NCBI GenBank assembly: GCA_023079485.1
Contig: CM041104.1
Coordinates: 5,085,676 to 5,149,675, forward strand
Source: Archilochus colubris
Lineage: Eukaryota; Chordata; Aves; Apodiformes; Trochilidae
Direction: 5' to 3'
Length of the DNA stretch: 64,000 nucleotides
The stretch's first letter is position 1. Every line of letters starts with the position of its first letter. Positions 1-12,195 of this stretch are shown in pieces. The notes under the pieces are model-generated. The model did not search any database. It saw only the letters and a list, made by a program, of their open reading frames with translations, and was not told where the DNA came from. The translations under genes were made by a program, and so were the position numbers.

Positions 1-235
1 CCACCTGTATTCCTGGAGATCCCGCAGCTCCTGGAGGACCTTTGCAGCCATCCTTTGTGTACCTGTTCCCAGTACGCTGGCAAAGGAGGGACTTCAGCGA
101 CCAAGGCAGCACAGATCTCTGTCCTGGTGGTATTGCATCTACCTACCTGTATAGCCACTGCCTATGGGTCCAGTAGTGAAACATTTACAAGGCCTCTCTA
201 GCTTTAAATGACAATAAAAGTGTCAGTATTACACG
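1..235 (+). other. PLCG1: 3'UTR end of an upstream plus-strand gene, probably PLCG1
   Basis: No reading frame of note is present. A canonical AATAAA lies at 213-218, followed by a GT/T-containing stretch, which is the expected layout of a plus-strand cleavage site near 230-240. The identity is inferred: in vertebrates I know, PLCG1 lies tail to tail with ZHX3, and ZHX3 here runs toward this point on the other strand. No PLCG1 coding sequence is inside the window, so the name rests on synteny alone. Confidence 0.45.
213..218 (+). terminator. Polyadenylation signal AATAAA (plus strand)
   Basis: This is a perfect hexamer within an A/T-rich context. The downstream sequence contains GT-rich bases (tgtcagtatt...gtctggtgg), consistent with a downstream element. 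It closes the inferred PLCG1 3'UTR. Confidence 0.5.
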
Positions 236-665
236 TCTGGTGGCTCAGATGTCTTGGTGGTTTGCACGCCCCCCCCCCCCCCAGCATACCTGCCTGGTCT
301 TGCAGGGAGATCTGGAGTGTAGATCCCACCTTTCTCCTTGCTTTAGGAAGGTCACAGCAATCAAGGGAAAAAAATTAACCAGGAGCAACCCCAGGTTTAG
401 TGTTGCTCACTCAAAAGGATAAAACAAAGATATAGGCCACAGATGCACATGCTTTTCTGAACTGGTCTGGGGACAAGCAGGCACTCCAGGCTGCAGAAGG
501 GCTCCTAGGACAGAGGGGTCTGGGCTCTGTCTTGCTCACTCCTGGCCTGTCCCCACAGGTAAGCTGTTGTGTTATTCCCCACTCCCAGCCAAGCACCCAG
601 GGTAAAGGGGGCAGCCTGGCATTACCAGGTATATGGGCATCATCCCAAGCCCACGTGCAATCACC
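236..665. other. Short intergenic gap between two converging genes
   Basis: This is the stretch between the plus-strand poly(A) signal and the end of the ZHX3 3'UTR. It contains a run of 14 C at 269-282. No coding exon, RNA gene or repeat element was recognised in it. Confidence 0.5.
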
Positions 666-669
666 ACTC

Positions 670-2625
670 AACTCCTGTTCGTCTTTTACGCTCTTTATTT
701 AGGAACAACCAAAAATGTCTGGTTTCATTTCAACAAACTGTACAAGCAAGCTCTTCCCCTCACCCGCCCTCACATCCACATATACAAAAGGAAGGGAAAC
801 TTGCCATTCACTTCTCAGAAGTGGCATTGTTGCTACAGGGAGTTCTTGCCCTCAGAATAAGAGCAGGTAAAGTCCATAGCAGGTACAAGCTACCCTAGCC
901 TAATAGCCACAGCCCACAATCACAGGCAGCTTCACTTTTTTTTTTTTTTCTCTTTAATACCTTTTCCAAAAGTAAAAACTATTTCTTGTCTCACACGATT
1001 GCCAAGATGACCATCTAAAATTGTGGTCTTAAAAAAAAAACAAAAAAACACAATAATAACCCCACTGGAACCCCCCACACCTCCCTGGTACAAAGACGTT
1101 TAACACAGCAGAGCCCTTGCTCTGCTCCCTAGCTGCACGGCCACCCTTATGAAAGGTCCCATTGCAGCTACAATTACATTTTCCTTTGGATAAATCCAAG
1201 CAAAAAATTCCAGATCATTCAGCACCAGCATGATTTCTAAATAATAATAATTAAAAAAAAAAAAAGAGACCCCATTAGGCTGACTTTGTGGTCTGCTGAG
1301 AAACAAAGTGATCAACACGCTGTTCCCAAAGTCTCTCTTTTAGTGCAATGTTAGTATGTGCAAGGGGAATCACAGCCACGTACCCATAACACCACCACGA
1401 GCCAGATGGGGCAGAGAGAAAGTGCAATTTTTAGCAAGACATTTTCTATGCCATGGATTCCTAGCCCAACCTTCACTAGCACCAGTAAGCAAGACTCCAC
1501 CTAATACACCCTTCATCAGTACAGGGAAAAAGTGGCTTTAATTCTGCCATCAAAATATGGCTAATGTCAGCCAACAGAGCACATTTTACTGGAACAGGCA
1601 ATAACAAGGAAGTAAAAAACAAAAAAATATAAAGTAAATCACTGCTTAAGTAACAGAGCTTTCTTGCTCTGCTTTAAAGTTTTGTGATGCCAATCCAGCA
1701 TTCCTGGCAGGGACCACTGCCAGTAAAACATACAGCAGAAAATCAACTTCAAAAAAAAAACAAAAAACAAACAGCTTGCATGGGTCTTATCCCCCCCCCT
1801 TCCCTCCATTTTTAATGTTGCCTGATCTCAACCTGGTCATTTTTGTGATCAACAGAGAAATTACATAAGGTTACTGCAGTGAGCTGAACCACATTAGGCA
1901 ACTGACAGATTTGTAGAGTGAAGCCAAAATTACCTGGACAACAGGAGAGATAACTTTACAAGCATTTTAAATACTATCAGCTTGACAGGAAGGTGCAGCA
2001 TCATGTTAACTATATCTAATTCGTGCCTAAGTGCTGAAAATCATCTTTCTCTTCTGATTCCAATGGTACAGCTTTCAACCATCACCTTTCCATTAGCTTG
2101 CTTATGTAATGTCTCTAAGAGAGGGGCTGTAGGGAAGACAGATCACAACACTTCTACATGTGACCAAAAACTGTTGCTTTTCATTATATACCCAAAACCC
2201 TAAATGGAAAACCAGCCTTTTATACCCTCCTGAGCAGAAAGGGGACACTTAAAAAAAATTTAAAAACAAAAACTATATTTAAAAAGAATTAATTAAAAAA
2301 TTAACCAAGCAGGTATCTTGCAGCTCCAGCACCTGTGTGAGGTGAAGGTTCTGCATTCAGCTGTGGGCTGACTACAAGGGTTTCTTATCCCAGGTGCCAG
2401 CAGCTACTGCTTTTGCTGGTAGCTTCATGTGGTGACCAACACAAGCCCTTGGTAGGGAGGGGACACGCAGCCACCCTGAATACCTGTGGCTGGATCTCTG
2501 CAGGTGCACACTGCTGCATGCCCTGCATCAAAGTGAGCACCTGTTCCTTTGGCTGTGGCTGTGATGGGCAGCACTGCTCAGTTCTCCAGCAAGAGGAAAA
2601 CAGGAGCTTGTAAATCTTGGTTTGT
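670..2625 (-). other. ZHX3: ZHX3 3'UTR
   Basis: The sequence is A/T-rich and lacks significant open frames on the minus strand. It follows the inferred TAA stop at 2628-2626 and ends just past a minus-strand AATAAA (plus TTTATT at 694-699). Several A- or T-homopolymer tracts lie inside (about 937-950, 1031-1058, 1254-1265, 1750-1772). The left boundary is an estimate of about 10-30 bases beyond the hexamer. If the terminal exon is placed wrongly, the UTR start changes but the poly(A) signal does not. Confidence 0.55.
694..699 (-). terminator. ZHX3: Polyadenylation signal of ZHX3 (AATAAA on minus strand)
   Basis: Plus-strand TTTATT reads AATAAA on the minus strand, placing cleavage around 665-685. 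It faces the plus-strand signal at 213-218, so the two genes end about 450 bases apart without overlapping. Confidence 0.5.
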
Positions 2626-2636
2626 TTAGTATTCTG
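2626..2636 (-). CDS. ZHX3: ZHX3 terminal coding segment (last three codons and stop)
   Basis: On the minus strand a long T/C tract (from about 2660) runs into TTTTTTAG with the AG at 2638-2637, an excellent acceptor. Joined to the phase-1 G left at the end of the main exon, the exon reads Ala-Glu-Tyr-stop (TAA at 2628-2626). As I recall it, human ZHX3 also ends only a few residues past the equivalent Arg-(x)-Leu position, which supports a tiny coding tail in the 3'UTR exon. This is a splice-site inference; no other acceptor in 2.6-7.8 kb looked as good. Confidence 0.55.
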
Positions 2637-2638
2637 CT

Positions 2639-5600
2639 AAAAAAGAAAAAAAAAAAAAAGCCAATTAAGGAGCTGAACAATCAAGTACCCATATGAAATA
2701 CAGTGTCATGTCTAGAAAATTCATGGCATGGCCTGCTGATAATTAATAAAGTAACTCAGTTCCTTTCATCAAGGGAACGAGCAGCCCTTTACATGACTGA
2801 GCCAGGTACAGCACAGATCAGGGTTTTGGCTTCTTAAGCAATTGGATTGTGCCCTTAATCTAAGCAGCCTCAGAGACAGAAGTAACAAGATTCACGGGGA
2901 TTAAAAATGATGGTTACTATGGTGCCTGTCACACCCAAGCTCACACACAGGGGATGGAGGTGAAGATTTCAATTTCCCCTCCTTAACGATGCTGGCTACA
3001 CAACCTCTACCTTACACCCTTGCTTTCAAGTGAAGAGAGTCATCTTTGATTAGATGATGATAAATATTCACACAATGTGTGGAATTGTGGTGACACTTCC
3101 TCTTAACACCAGAAGAGCTGCTGCTGGGACTGTCAAGCTACCTCTCAATTTTTCCTTTCAGTTTCAGATGCAAACACGTTTCTCACGTCCTGCACCAAAA
3201 CCTGAGTCTGTTTGGAGATGACACCTGCTTCAGCTTCAAAAACAATACAATAGGGAAAACAGAGGACCACAGAGCTAAACTCTCAAAAATCTTCAGCTTA
3301 TACTTCCATGGAGATTTCAAGTCAATTTAAAAAATGCAAATAACAAGGAATGTAGGAGTTAGGGAACGCAAATACTTTGTGATTTTTTTTTTTGTCTCTA
3401 AATCTTACCCTCCCCATGCAATGGGGTTTGCCAGCCCCGTCGCTGTGTCCAAGGGGAGTCTGCATGGAACCACTTTTTAAAATTCCTCCGACCCAAAGAA
3501 AGAAAACTCCTGCTGTGCTTGTATGAATGCATGGAGACAAAGCTCAAAAACCTCAGCAGCTTCCAGCCCTCAAGGCTGTTTTTTCTGTGTACACCGGGAA
3601 ATTCTCCCTCCAGCTCACAAGACTTCTCTTTTCAATTTTTCTGGAAAACTGGTCGATTACAATCCAAGTGCAAAATATTTCAGCTAGTACATGGAAAAAT
3701 GGTTCAAAGGGACCAGTTCATACCATAGTCCTTAAGCATTTCTGCAGATGGAGCGGGGAACACTCTTCCAGTTAGCCATAGGCCTAAACGTGTACACCAA
3801 AAATCCTGCAGAAAATCACCTTGAATGGGCAGACTACACTTCCAACACATTTATATAGCAAGTAGTTAGTAAAAGTGTACATTTGTAATGTACAGCTTAA
3901 TGCAAAAAAGAATCAATGGCATATCTGAACTGTATATATGTGTACTTAAATAAACCTGCATGTACATAGACACTAGAGAGTAAATTGACCTACCTGTATT
4001 TGTTCTCTGAAGGTAACACTGTACATACTCTCAGGCCACACCATGCCCAGCTCTGCTACCTCCAAGCTCTAGGATCACCCAGATTCTCCCATCACCTGTG
4101 ACATTTTGGGGTGTGTAGGATCGCACTTGGTGAGGGTGAACCCCTGGGGCTGGTCCCAGGGATGCTGCCCACCTGAGCCAACATGAGGCCAAGGTGGGAT
4201 GGCTGCTGGTTACACTCCCAACTACAGCTCAACCAGCAATCCAGTTTCTAAAGAGAAAGAAACTGAGGGAACCTGGTGTGACAGCAGGGTGCTCCAGGTC
4301 ACCACCATCCCTGCCTGCAGTGTTTTAAGGCAGGGTCTGTCTGACTGCTAAGGGACTGTAGCAGTGTGGGTGCCTGCAGCTGCCCCAGCTCTCTTTAGGG
4401 TGTGGGTCACCTCATTCTCAAGCAGATGCTCACGTGTGACACCATGAGCCAGGGGAGCAACATGAGCTCAGGCACTGGCACCTACCTTGGAGGCATGTAG
4501 CAGGTGAGAGGAAGCCTCTTGCAAAGCACTGAGCAGATAAAATCCTTCCTAGTACTTGCTCAAGGCTGCCTCTTAAAGGGGGGGGGATGAAGAATGAAGT
4601 GGAAAAGCAAGGGCAATTAAAGGTGGAAATCAGACACCACCTTTGGAAGAGGTTCTGAAAGAGCCTTTTTGTGTTTAAACCAGATTTTTTTGTAAATCTC
4701 TGGCTCCAATCCTTTGGGCCTTTCTACCCACCCTTCTAATAAAAATCATTTACCACCAACAATAAAGTCTCCCACATTAAAAAGCTCTCACTAAATAAAA
4801 ATTTTCTACTGAAAAAGCCTGGCTGAGTTAGCCTGGCAAAAATAGGGAGCTGTGACTACTCTCCATAAATACATCAGCGGATAAACACCAAAAACTATTT
4901 AAGTTAAAGGACAATGTTGGCTCCAAAACAAACCAGGGATGAACTAGCCACGAATTAATTCAAACAAGAAATTTAAATAGTGTTTCTAACCATTCAAAGG
5001 CAGTGAAGTTCTGGAATAGCCTTACAAGAGCAAAAGTGAAGGCAAGACATGGAACCAATTTTGAGCTGGGATTTGATTAGTTTGTGACAGAATGGTCTGA
5101 CACAGCATTTGGCTGAACTGTGCAGTTTTCCCTGCTCAAGAGTTTCACTTCTAGACCTTGTATCCCATTAGAAAAGAATCTTATAAAAATGTTCAAGTAG
5201 TTGCATCACAGAGCAACCACACAAGACAAAGTTAAAAATATACAGGTACTGGGAAGCAGGAAGGTTAACTGGGAAATTTATTTTGCTGTTTTGTAAGAAC
5301 TATTGCAGATGAGCTGGAAAAAGAAAAAAGGAAAAAAACCAAAATAAGTCTGGAGCAAACACTTGAAGTTACCAGTGCTCCAGTGCTGCTGCTGAAGGAT
5401 CTGTCATGTAGGGCTGCTAGAGGGAAACTTCCTGATTGCAGAAGAGCTGCTGCTGCCTCACTGATCCCTTGGAGACAACAATGAGTTGAACCACTCACAG
5501 CAACACTGAGCATTCTCTGTGTTTGTTCTCTGAAGAACAGCTTGTTCTCTCTGAACAATGAAAAGGATTCCAGGTCAGGATGGAAAAATTATTATGTGCT

Positions 5601-7828
5601 AGTTCTCAGTGATTAAAGGGAGACTTGGAGGTTTAATAGTCTGCTACAGTCTGTCTCCAGGAGCTCAGGGGAAAATATTCTAGCCTGTAAGGGACAAATG
5701 ACACCAAATTCCATCTCCTGGGTTGTCTGGGTCTGGGAACCTGCTACTTAATGGAGAGTATGCATTGCTAAATCTAATCTCATCCTTAGGGATGAAAAAT
5801 CTCACTCAGCTCCCACTGGACTTTCATGCAAGAGTGGCAGTCTTCTCAGATACTCTTCCTGTCCTAACACACACATAGACTCTTGTGTGCCTGCAGAGCC
5901 CTTCACTGCCAGGGCTCAAGGACCAGAAAGGGTGGAGAGAATATATGCAGCCATGCCAACCTTTAGAGAACAAACACCTTAACAGACAGAAGGAAAAAAA
6001 AAAAAAGTACTGTGCCATGATAGTCCATATTTAAGCAATGACCTTGTTTACACAATGTCTGAGATTTGTTATGCTTGTATAGGCAGCTGTAGGCATCGGT
6101 ATACGAATATGAAATCTGAAAGTCTGTCCACTGGAAAGCAAACATGAGCATCCTATTTCCTGGGTGCAAGTTGAGCCCCCGCCAGCTCTCAGCCATCTCC
6201 TTGGCTGGGCCACCAAGAGCTCTGCACTAAGTGCCCAGTTTTTGCACACATTCTCCCTCATGCTGTGCTCAAAGGTCTCATTTATGGCAGTGCTTTATCA
6301 CCATGTCCTGCTCCTGAGGTTTGGATCAGGCCGGCCCAATGATTTCTGAAAAACCAGTAATTCCTTCTCAAGGGTAAGAGTGGATCCTCCAGGGCTGGTA
6401 GTTTTAGTTCAGTCTGTTTCTGAAAAAGAACAGAGGTGTTAGAGATGCTTTGACTCTCCACAGGGGTGTACAACCCAGGAGGGATTCTTGGTGGAGAGGA
6501 AGGGGTTCAGGAGTGCTTTGGGATGAGCAAAATTGGGAGCTTTGAAGGAGTCAGCTGCAGACAAAGCCAGACCCATCCAGAGAAGCCAGGAAAGCTAAAA
6601 TCCTCATGGGAGTGGAGCTGGGCTTTGGCCAGTGGCTGGGCTAAGGTGGGACACAGCCCTGTGACACGCACCCTCGCTGAGCACCTCCTCATTGCCACCT
6701 GGGGTGATGGGGCCACTTGCCTTTGGAGGGCTTAAAGCTGAAGCACTTGGGGGTGCCAGCAGGGGCCTGGCCATCAGAAAAGCTGTTCCACCCCACACCC
6801 CCCCCCGGGCTGCAACTCTCCTCAGCTTGCTCCTGAAGCCACAGCCAAGCACATGTGGCAACACATACCCAGACCCCAGCAGCAAGGACAGGGGACAGTC
6901 ACACCCACACTCCATCTGCTCTTAGATAGGGGAAGGAAGTAATGAATTTTAGTGGATTTTTTCAGTGGATTTTTTTTAAGCCCTCCAGCCATGGGAGAAG
7001 CATGTGGGGGACTCCAGAGCAAGGCAGTGGGGAGAAGATCCCAGCATGTCAGCAAAGTGTGTGGAGCAGGTGAGGGGCTGTGCAGCCCCTAACAGGACAG
7101 GGCCAGTGTTTGGCCATCCCCATCTGGTGGGAACCCTGCCAGGGAGGAAACAGCCCCCAGCTGCACTTCTGAAGAACCCATGGAAAGGCTGGGAAACCAC
7201 CTCTTCTCTCCTATACACACAAGCCTTTCCAAAGTGAGTCTTGGAGGAAGGGCCAGTGGTGGTAAAACCCAACTCTCCATGTCTTCTCCCTCCTTGCAGC
7301 CTCCATCTTCAACATCCAAGTCTTGCTCCACACCAAAAAAGGAGAGGATGCTCAGGAGAGGAAAGGGGAGAGGTTCTTGCCTAGGCAAGCAGGCATGGGT
7401 TATGTCTGCTACCCAGGGCCAGGGAAAGGCATGGAAGGAGTATGTGCGGACAACAGCCTAGTCCCCTCCTTTGCCAAATACCCATCCCCTTCATAAATAA
7501 ACCCAAGGGTCACCTTCCCCTGGGACAGGTAAAGGACCGTGCACTCCTGCTGGTTTTACTTCAACTTAAAATAAAGCCAGGATTCAGCTGCAGAGCATCC
7601 ACAGCACCCAGTGGCCAAGGCAGGCAAGGGTGGGTGGGCACCACTGCACATCACTGGACCCTCCTCCCTCATCCTCCTTCCCCAGGGCTTCCTCACCCCC
7701 ATGCCAGTTAAATCCCCAGCAGCTGCAGGACTGGACAACACTCAACCCTTCCCTACACAAAGCACTGACTGCCCCGTGCTCACCCCAACCCTCCCACGGA
7801 GCCCACCCTGCCCGAGGTGTGGGCTTAC
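2639..7828 (-). other. ZHX3: Last intron of ZHX3
   Basis: It is bounded by a GT at 7828-7827 (CTGG|GTAAGC, a strong donor) and the acceptor AG at 2638-2637. The small frames inside look random. A 7-8 base G run lies near 4580. No repeat element, RNA gene or second coding gene was recognised in these 5.2 kb. Confidence 0.55.
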
Positions 7829-10601
7829 CCAGCCGGGCAGCGGGTGGTGGGCCAGGAGCATCTGGGGTCCCAGCGTTGCCTTCCTGGCTTCCCGGCTCCC
7901 AGGACTCGCTGCTCTCCGACACCTCCGAGCTGGCCTCACAAGGTCCTTTTCGGCTGCCTGCCGCCTCACTGGCCTCCTCGGGGACGGGGCCCTTGCCCTC
8001 CTCCTCCACCTTCATGGCAAACCAGGCCTTGAGCTGCTGGGCACTGAGGTGGGCGCGCTCGCAGAGGCCGGGCAGGTCCTCCTCCCGCAGCCCTTTCTGC
8101 TTCTCATAGTAATCCTCCAGCACCTCCCGGCTGGAGGGGCTGACATCCACCAGCCCCGGGGGGAACACCCCCCGCCTGTAGTTCTCATACCACTTCAGCT
8201 GCCCGTTCTTGTAGCCGTACCGGCTGTCCCCGAACCAGCGAATGACCTCGGCCCGTGGCAAGCCCGTCTGGGAAACGATGGCATCGTACTCCTGGTTCGT
8301 GGGGCGCTGGGTCTGCACAAACATCTGCTTCAGCAGATGCCGCTGCTGGGCTGTTTTTTTGAAGTTCAGTTTGGTTTTGGGAGGGGTGGGAGGCCGGCTG
8401 GAGCCGCCGTCCCCTTTCTCGTTCACACCAGCCCCCGGTAACTCGTTTTTGCCGTTCGACTCGGTCACTCGGAGGTTCTTCAGGTTGATTTTGATGGGAC
8501 TCACTTTTCGCTCCAGTGAGCTGGGGTTGCCAGAGGCATCAACCGAACCGTTTTCGCTCATGGCCCTCAGCTCATCTGAGGAGTCTTCCCCTTCCCCACC
8601 GCCATTTTCCACGTCCTCCTCCTCCTGCCGAGCCACCTCCTCCACCTTCTTATTTTCTTCTGCCACCTTCTTCTTCCTCCTCTCGGAGAACCAGCTATCG
8701 ATCTCCCTCCGTGTCATCTTCGTCTCCCCCCTCAGGCGGTTCACCTCTTCTTCCGCAGGAAGGGGATTTTGGGCAAAACTGCTCTCCAGAGCCTTCAGCT
8801 GCTCCGGTGCCCGCTCTTTGTACTTGGTTGGGGTGAAGTCGGGTGCCTGGTGCCATGACTGCCGCCGTGGTGGGTGGTGAGGAGCTGTCGAGGCTGCTGC
8901 TGCCGCTGCCGCAGGGCTCAGCTCAGCTCCCCTGGGTGAGACATCCAAGGCTACTTCAGGCAGGGAATCCAGGGCATTGTCTCCGGGGAAGATGGCCCGG
9001 CCACCTCTCACGTTCCTGTAGTGGTACCTCCTGTCACTGAACCATTTTCGAATCTCCTTGGTGGAAAGGCCTGTGATTTTTGTCAGCCGCTCAACTTCAG
9101 CTTGGCCAGGGAACTGGTTTCTGCAGAAGCTTCCTTTCAAGGCTGAGAGCTGCTCATGGGACTTTTTGTTTTTGTAGACGTTGGGATCCAGGAAGGTCTG
9201 CGAGGAGATGGCTGGGCAGGCGCTGAGCAGCGACTGACCGCTGTTGACCACCTTCACCCCCGACGTGTTGCTGGAGGTCACCGTGCTGTGCTGTGCTGCC
9301 GGCTGTGTCTTGGGGACTGAAGTAACCGCCAAGCTGAAGGAGGAGTTGGTGCCCTTCAATCCATTTGCCATGATGGGCTGTGTGACCAGCAGCCCCCCTG
9401 TCCCCTCTGGCTGCCCCACCACATGGCCTGGTAAAGTCGCCTGAATAAGATGGGGGACAGTTCCAGGACTTGCAACCAGAGGCGTGTTCAAAACTGTAAT
9501 GGTGGGTTGAGGCACAGACTGAATAACAGTGTTGAACATCTTCTTCCTGGCATCTTCAATCTCCTCTGGTGACCAGCTGATGCCCTGCTTCAGCCTCTGG
9601 GCAGTGAACCAGATCTTCAGCTGCTCTTCTGGGTACTTTGTCACCACAGTCAAGTAGCAGAGCTCAGCTTTTGTGGGGTAGGGAAACTTGTGGAAAGAGT
9701 TTTTGAGGAAGCTGTTGGAGTCCATGGCAGCATTGTACGTTGGAATGCTGCTCAGGGGGATCATCACTTTGGGAAGGGACTTGGACGTAGGTAGCTGCTG
9801 ATGCAATGGGGGTTGCTGCTGCAGTGACACAAGTTGTGCAACACCTGCCTGCAGAACGGGGACATTTCCTATGATGGAGCCATTCACTATATGAGATGAT
9901 TTTGTTGAACCTGCAGTGGGCTGGCTGACTGGTGCAGACCCATTTGGGAACGAATGTTCTCCATCTTTCCCCTCCAACTCACTGCCCAGCTGACTTGACA
10001 CATTCTCCTTCAGCGTATGGATTTTTTTGGCCTCTGGTTTACCTTTCATTATTTTCATGATGGGAGTTTTGGTAATGATAATTTCAGACTGGCCATCTGC
10101 ACCTTCTTCAGGGACATCTCCCGGAAGGTCATGGCTGCTGGTGGCCTCACAGAGACTTTGCTCCACAGTTGTACGACTGTCCTGCTTAGCCACCCTCCAG
10201 ATGAAGCCTGTTTCACCGGTGTGGGACTCTGCATTGTGGTGTGAGAGCCCTTCGTGGCTATTTGCCAGGAAGTTGCATGCAACACAGGCAAACGCGGGGT
10301 CTTTGCTGAAGTCTAAGTGCTCAGAGTCCAAGTGCCCAAAGAAGTGGTGAAGGTCTTGAGATCCAAAGTCACAAGACTTGCAGATATAAGTGTCACTCTC
10401 AGCAATACCACGGTGCCCGTTGGACAAAGCTCCATTATTACTGCTACTGGCACCAGCATCACTCGCTGCTGGCCCTTCTGGGGGAGCATCTTGTTTTGTT
10501 CCTTCACGATCATCTTCTGCCTGGTCCAGTTCAGTCTCCTGAAGCACCAGTGTTTTCACTGGTATCATGCAAGGAGTTGTGGATTTTCTTTTGCTGGCCA
10601 T
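7829..10601 (-). CDS. ZHX3: ZHX3, zinc fingers and homeoboxes protein 3 (main coding exon)
   Basis: ZHX3 is a nuclear transcriptional repressor; family members homo- and heterodimerise (ZHX1/2/3) and bind NF-YA. This exon gives 924 full codons plus one base. In order: two C2H2 fingers (Cys74/Cys77/His90/His95 and Cys106/Cys109/His122/His127), then five homeodomains with helix-3 signatures at WFTAQR (331), WFSDRRY (520), WFSERRKKK (637), WFGDSRY (789) and WFAMK (860). The first homeodomain block (about 290-360) is almost unchanged from what I recall of human ZHX3. A seven-Ala run (564-570) and an acidic stretch (about 650-680) are linkers. The start is the ATG at 10601-10599 (GTGATGG, good Kozak); the preceding GTG codon is not used. 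The frame stays open to 7584, but the last 81 codons are low-quality and follow a strong GTAAGC donor, so I end coding at 7829 and expect 927 residues after splicing, against about 956 in human. Confidence 0.96.
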
Positions 10602-10758
10602 CACTACAGTCGATCCAGATGGTTATTTTTCTTCCGTTTAAATGAAATTAAAATTTAAAAAGCGCTATCACAAGTGCTCTGTGGTCCAGATTCCAGCAAA
10701 TTCATGATGTCCCAAAGAGCTGTCAAATGTTGACAAATGTTCATACTTGCCACTGAAC
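10602..10758 (-). other. ZHX3: 5'UTR part of the main ZHX3 exon
   Basis: The upstream boundary is a pyrimidine-rich acceptor (CTCCTCCTTCTTCTCCTTG then TCCTCAG|GTTCAG, AG at 10760-10759). The exon therefore opens 157 bases before the ATG. Short upstream ATGs (for example about 10744 and 10707 on the minus strand) are quickly followed by stops. So the coding exon is internal and at least one noncoding 5' exon must lie further right. Confidence 0.75.
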
Positions 10759-12125
10759 CTGAGGACAAGGAGAAGAAGGAGGAGTTAGTTGCTTTGGCAT
10801 CAAAGCACAACTGTCCTAGTACTTAAACTGTGTCACTTGATAAATCATATTCTGCCTCTTTCACTGGAAAAATTTAACTGGAACTTGGCCTTACTTTATT
10901 TTCACATACAACCAATAAATTACCTGTTTAAAAACCCACATGCAAACATACCTGTTTTACTGCCTGCATCAAAACCACTGAAAATTCCCCTCACTGCCAT
11001 GCCAAGACCCATCAGGGAGAGCAGTGCCCGGGCTCCCTGCGTGCCCGGGCTCCGTGCAGGAGTGATACCAGGCAGGTTTACCCTGGGAAATCTGCCTGCT
11101 TTCCATCAAAAAAATCTGATGAAAAAATCAGATTCCGCACAGAACATTTTCATTTCTTCAAAATAGGCATTTTCCAACCATACTGTTGGGAAGTTTCTTA
11201 TCAGCTCAAAACACCGTGCCCATGCCAAGGGCTTCTGCCTGCAGAGATGCCTGAGCTCTGCTGCAGGGAGCAAAGAGGCTGAAGGGCAACATATTTCAGT
11301 CCTCCTCACCCAGCAAGCCCATGAACCATTTGGGAGATTTCTCTCCCCACCCTGTGCACCCTTCATTGCTGTTTTAACAGAATCTGTTGTGCCTGTGGCT
11401 GGAGCTGCAAGAGAGGATAGAGTGCAAAACTCAAGGGCATTGTCACACACATGTTCCTGGCTTCCTGCCTGTCCCTCCTGCCACCTTCGCAGCTTTTGAC
11501 ATTGACACAACTCAGTGCACTGCAGTAATTTCCTAAGAAAGTGCAAATTCTCTGCAACACAAGCTCATTTTTCTGGGCTTGAGATGACTCAAAATCTGCC
11601 AAATTAAAATAAAAAGGAAAAAATGCCCTTTCTTTTTTACTTTTTTTTTTTTCTGAAGCTAAAGCAGTTTCTGACCTCCTCCAGCCTGTGGAAGGCAGGG
11701 CTGTGTGATGCCACAGCCTTATTTCTGCCCTGATGCAGCTTTGCCATCTGCACAGTGGATGCTCCGTGCCTGAGATCACGACCCGAGGGCAGCAAAGCTG
11801 TAGCTGGCACCAGGAGTCACTTGCCTGGTGACATTCCCGGTGACAGGGAAGGCAGCACATCTGAGGGACCAACATTTCTGCCTTAACCCCTCCGTGAACC
11901 TTTTTTACAGAAAGTCTGGTTTTGGTTTGTTTTTTTGTTTTTTTCCCTTCAAACATGGGGATAAAATGGTGTCTTTTCCAGACTGTGAGGTCACTTGGAA
12001 GTGTAAGGATGCCCTGATTCGTTTTAGAAAGACTCAGTGCCAGATTTTCCTGGGATTTACAGTAACAGTACTTTATAAAAACACTCATAAAAAGTTGAAC
12101 TAATAAAAAGAGAACAAAAACTTAC

Positions 12126-12195
12126 CATCCTACCAGATGACTCACAGAGGTAACTCCTATCAGTTACAACAGTTGTGCACCAGCAGCTTTCTCGT
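12126..12195 (-). other. ZHX3: Candidate noncoding 5' exon of ZHX3
   Basis: On the minus strand the sequence TAGGATG|GTAAGTTTTT is a textbook donor (GT at about 12125-12124). It is correctly oriented 1.4 kb upstream of the main exon. The acceptor side is not clear, so the upper boundary is approximate. It could be an optional 5'UTR exon or a decoy. Confidence 0.25.

Noticed and set aside
7584..7828. C-terminal extension of the ZHX3 frame by 81 residues
   Set aside because: It follows a strong GTAAGC donor, has Trp/Gly/Cys-rich noncoding-like content, and no minus-strand poly(A) signal lies close downstream.
7611..8441. 276-codon plus-strand frame opposite ZHX3
   Set aside because: It lies exactly antisense to the ZHX3 coding exon in GC-rich codons. 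Leu/Ala/Gly/Pro-rich content and lack of splice or poly(A) context mark it as a shadow of the real gene.
10602..10604. Start of ZHX3 one codon earlier at GTG
   Set aside because: GTG is not a likely vertebrate start here; the next codon is ATG in good context and matches the known MASKRK start of the family.
11363..12088. 241-codon minus-strand frame upstream of ZHX3
   Set aside because: There is no family similarity, it contains Lys/Phe homopolymer-derived runs from T tracts, and it would need a start unrelated to any promoter signal. Treated as intron.
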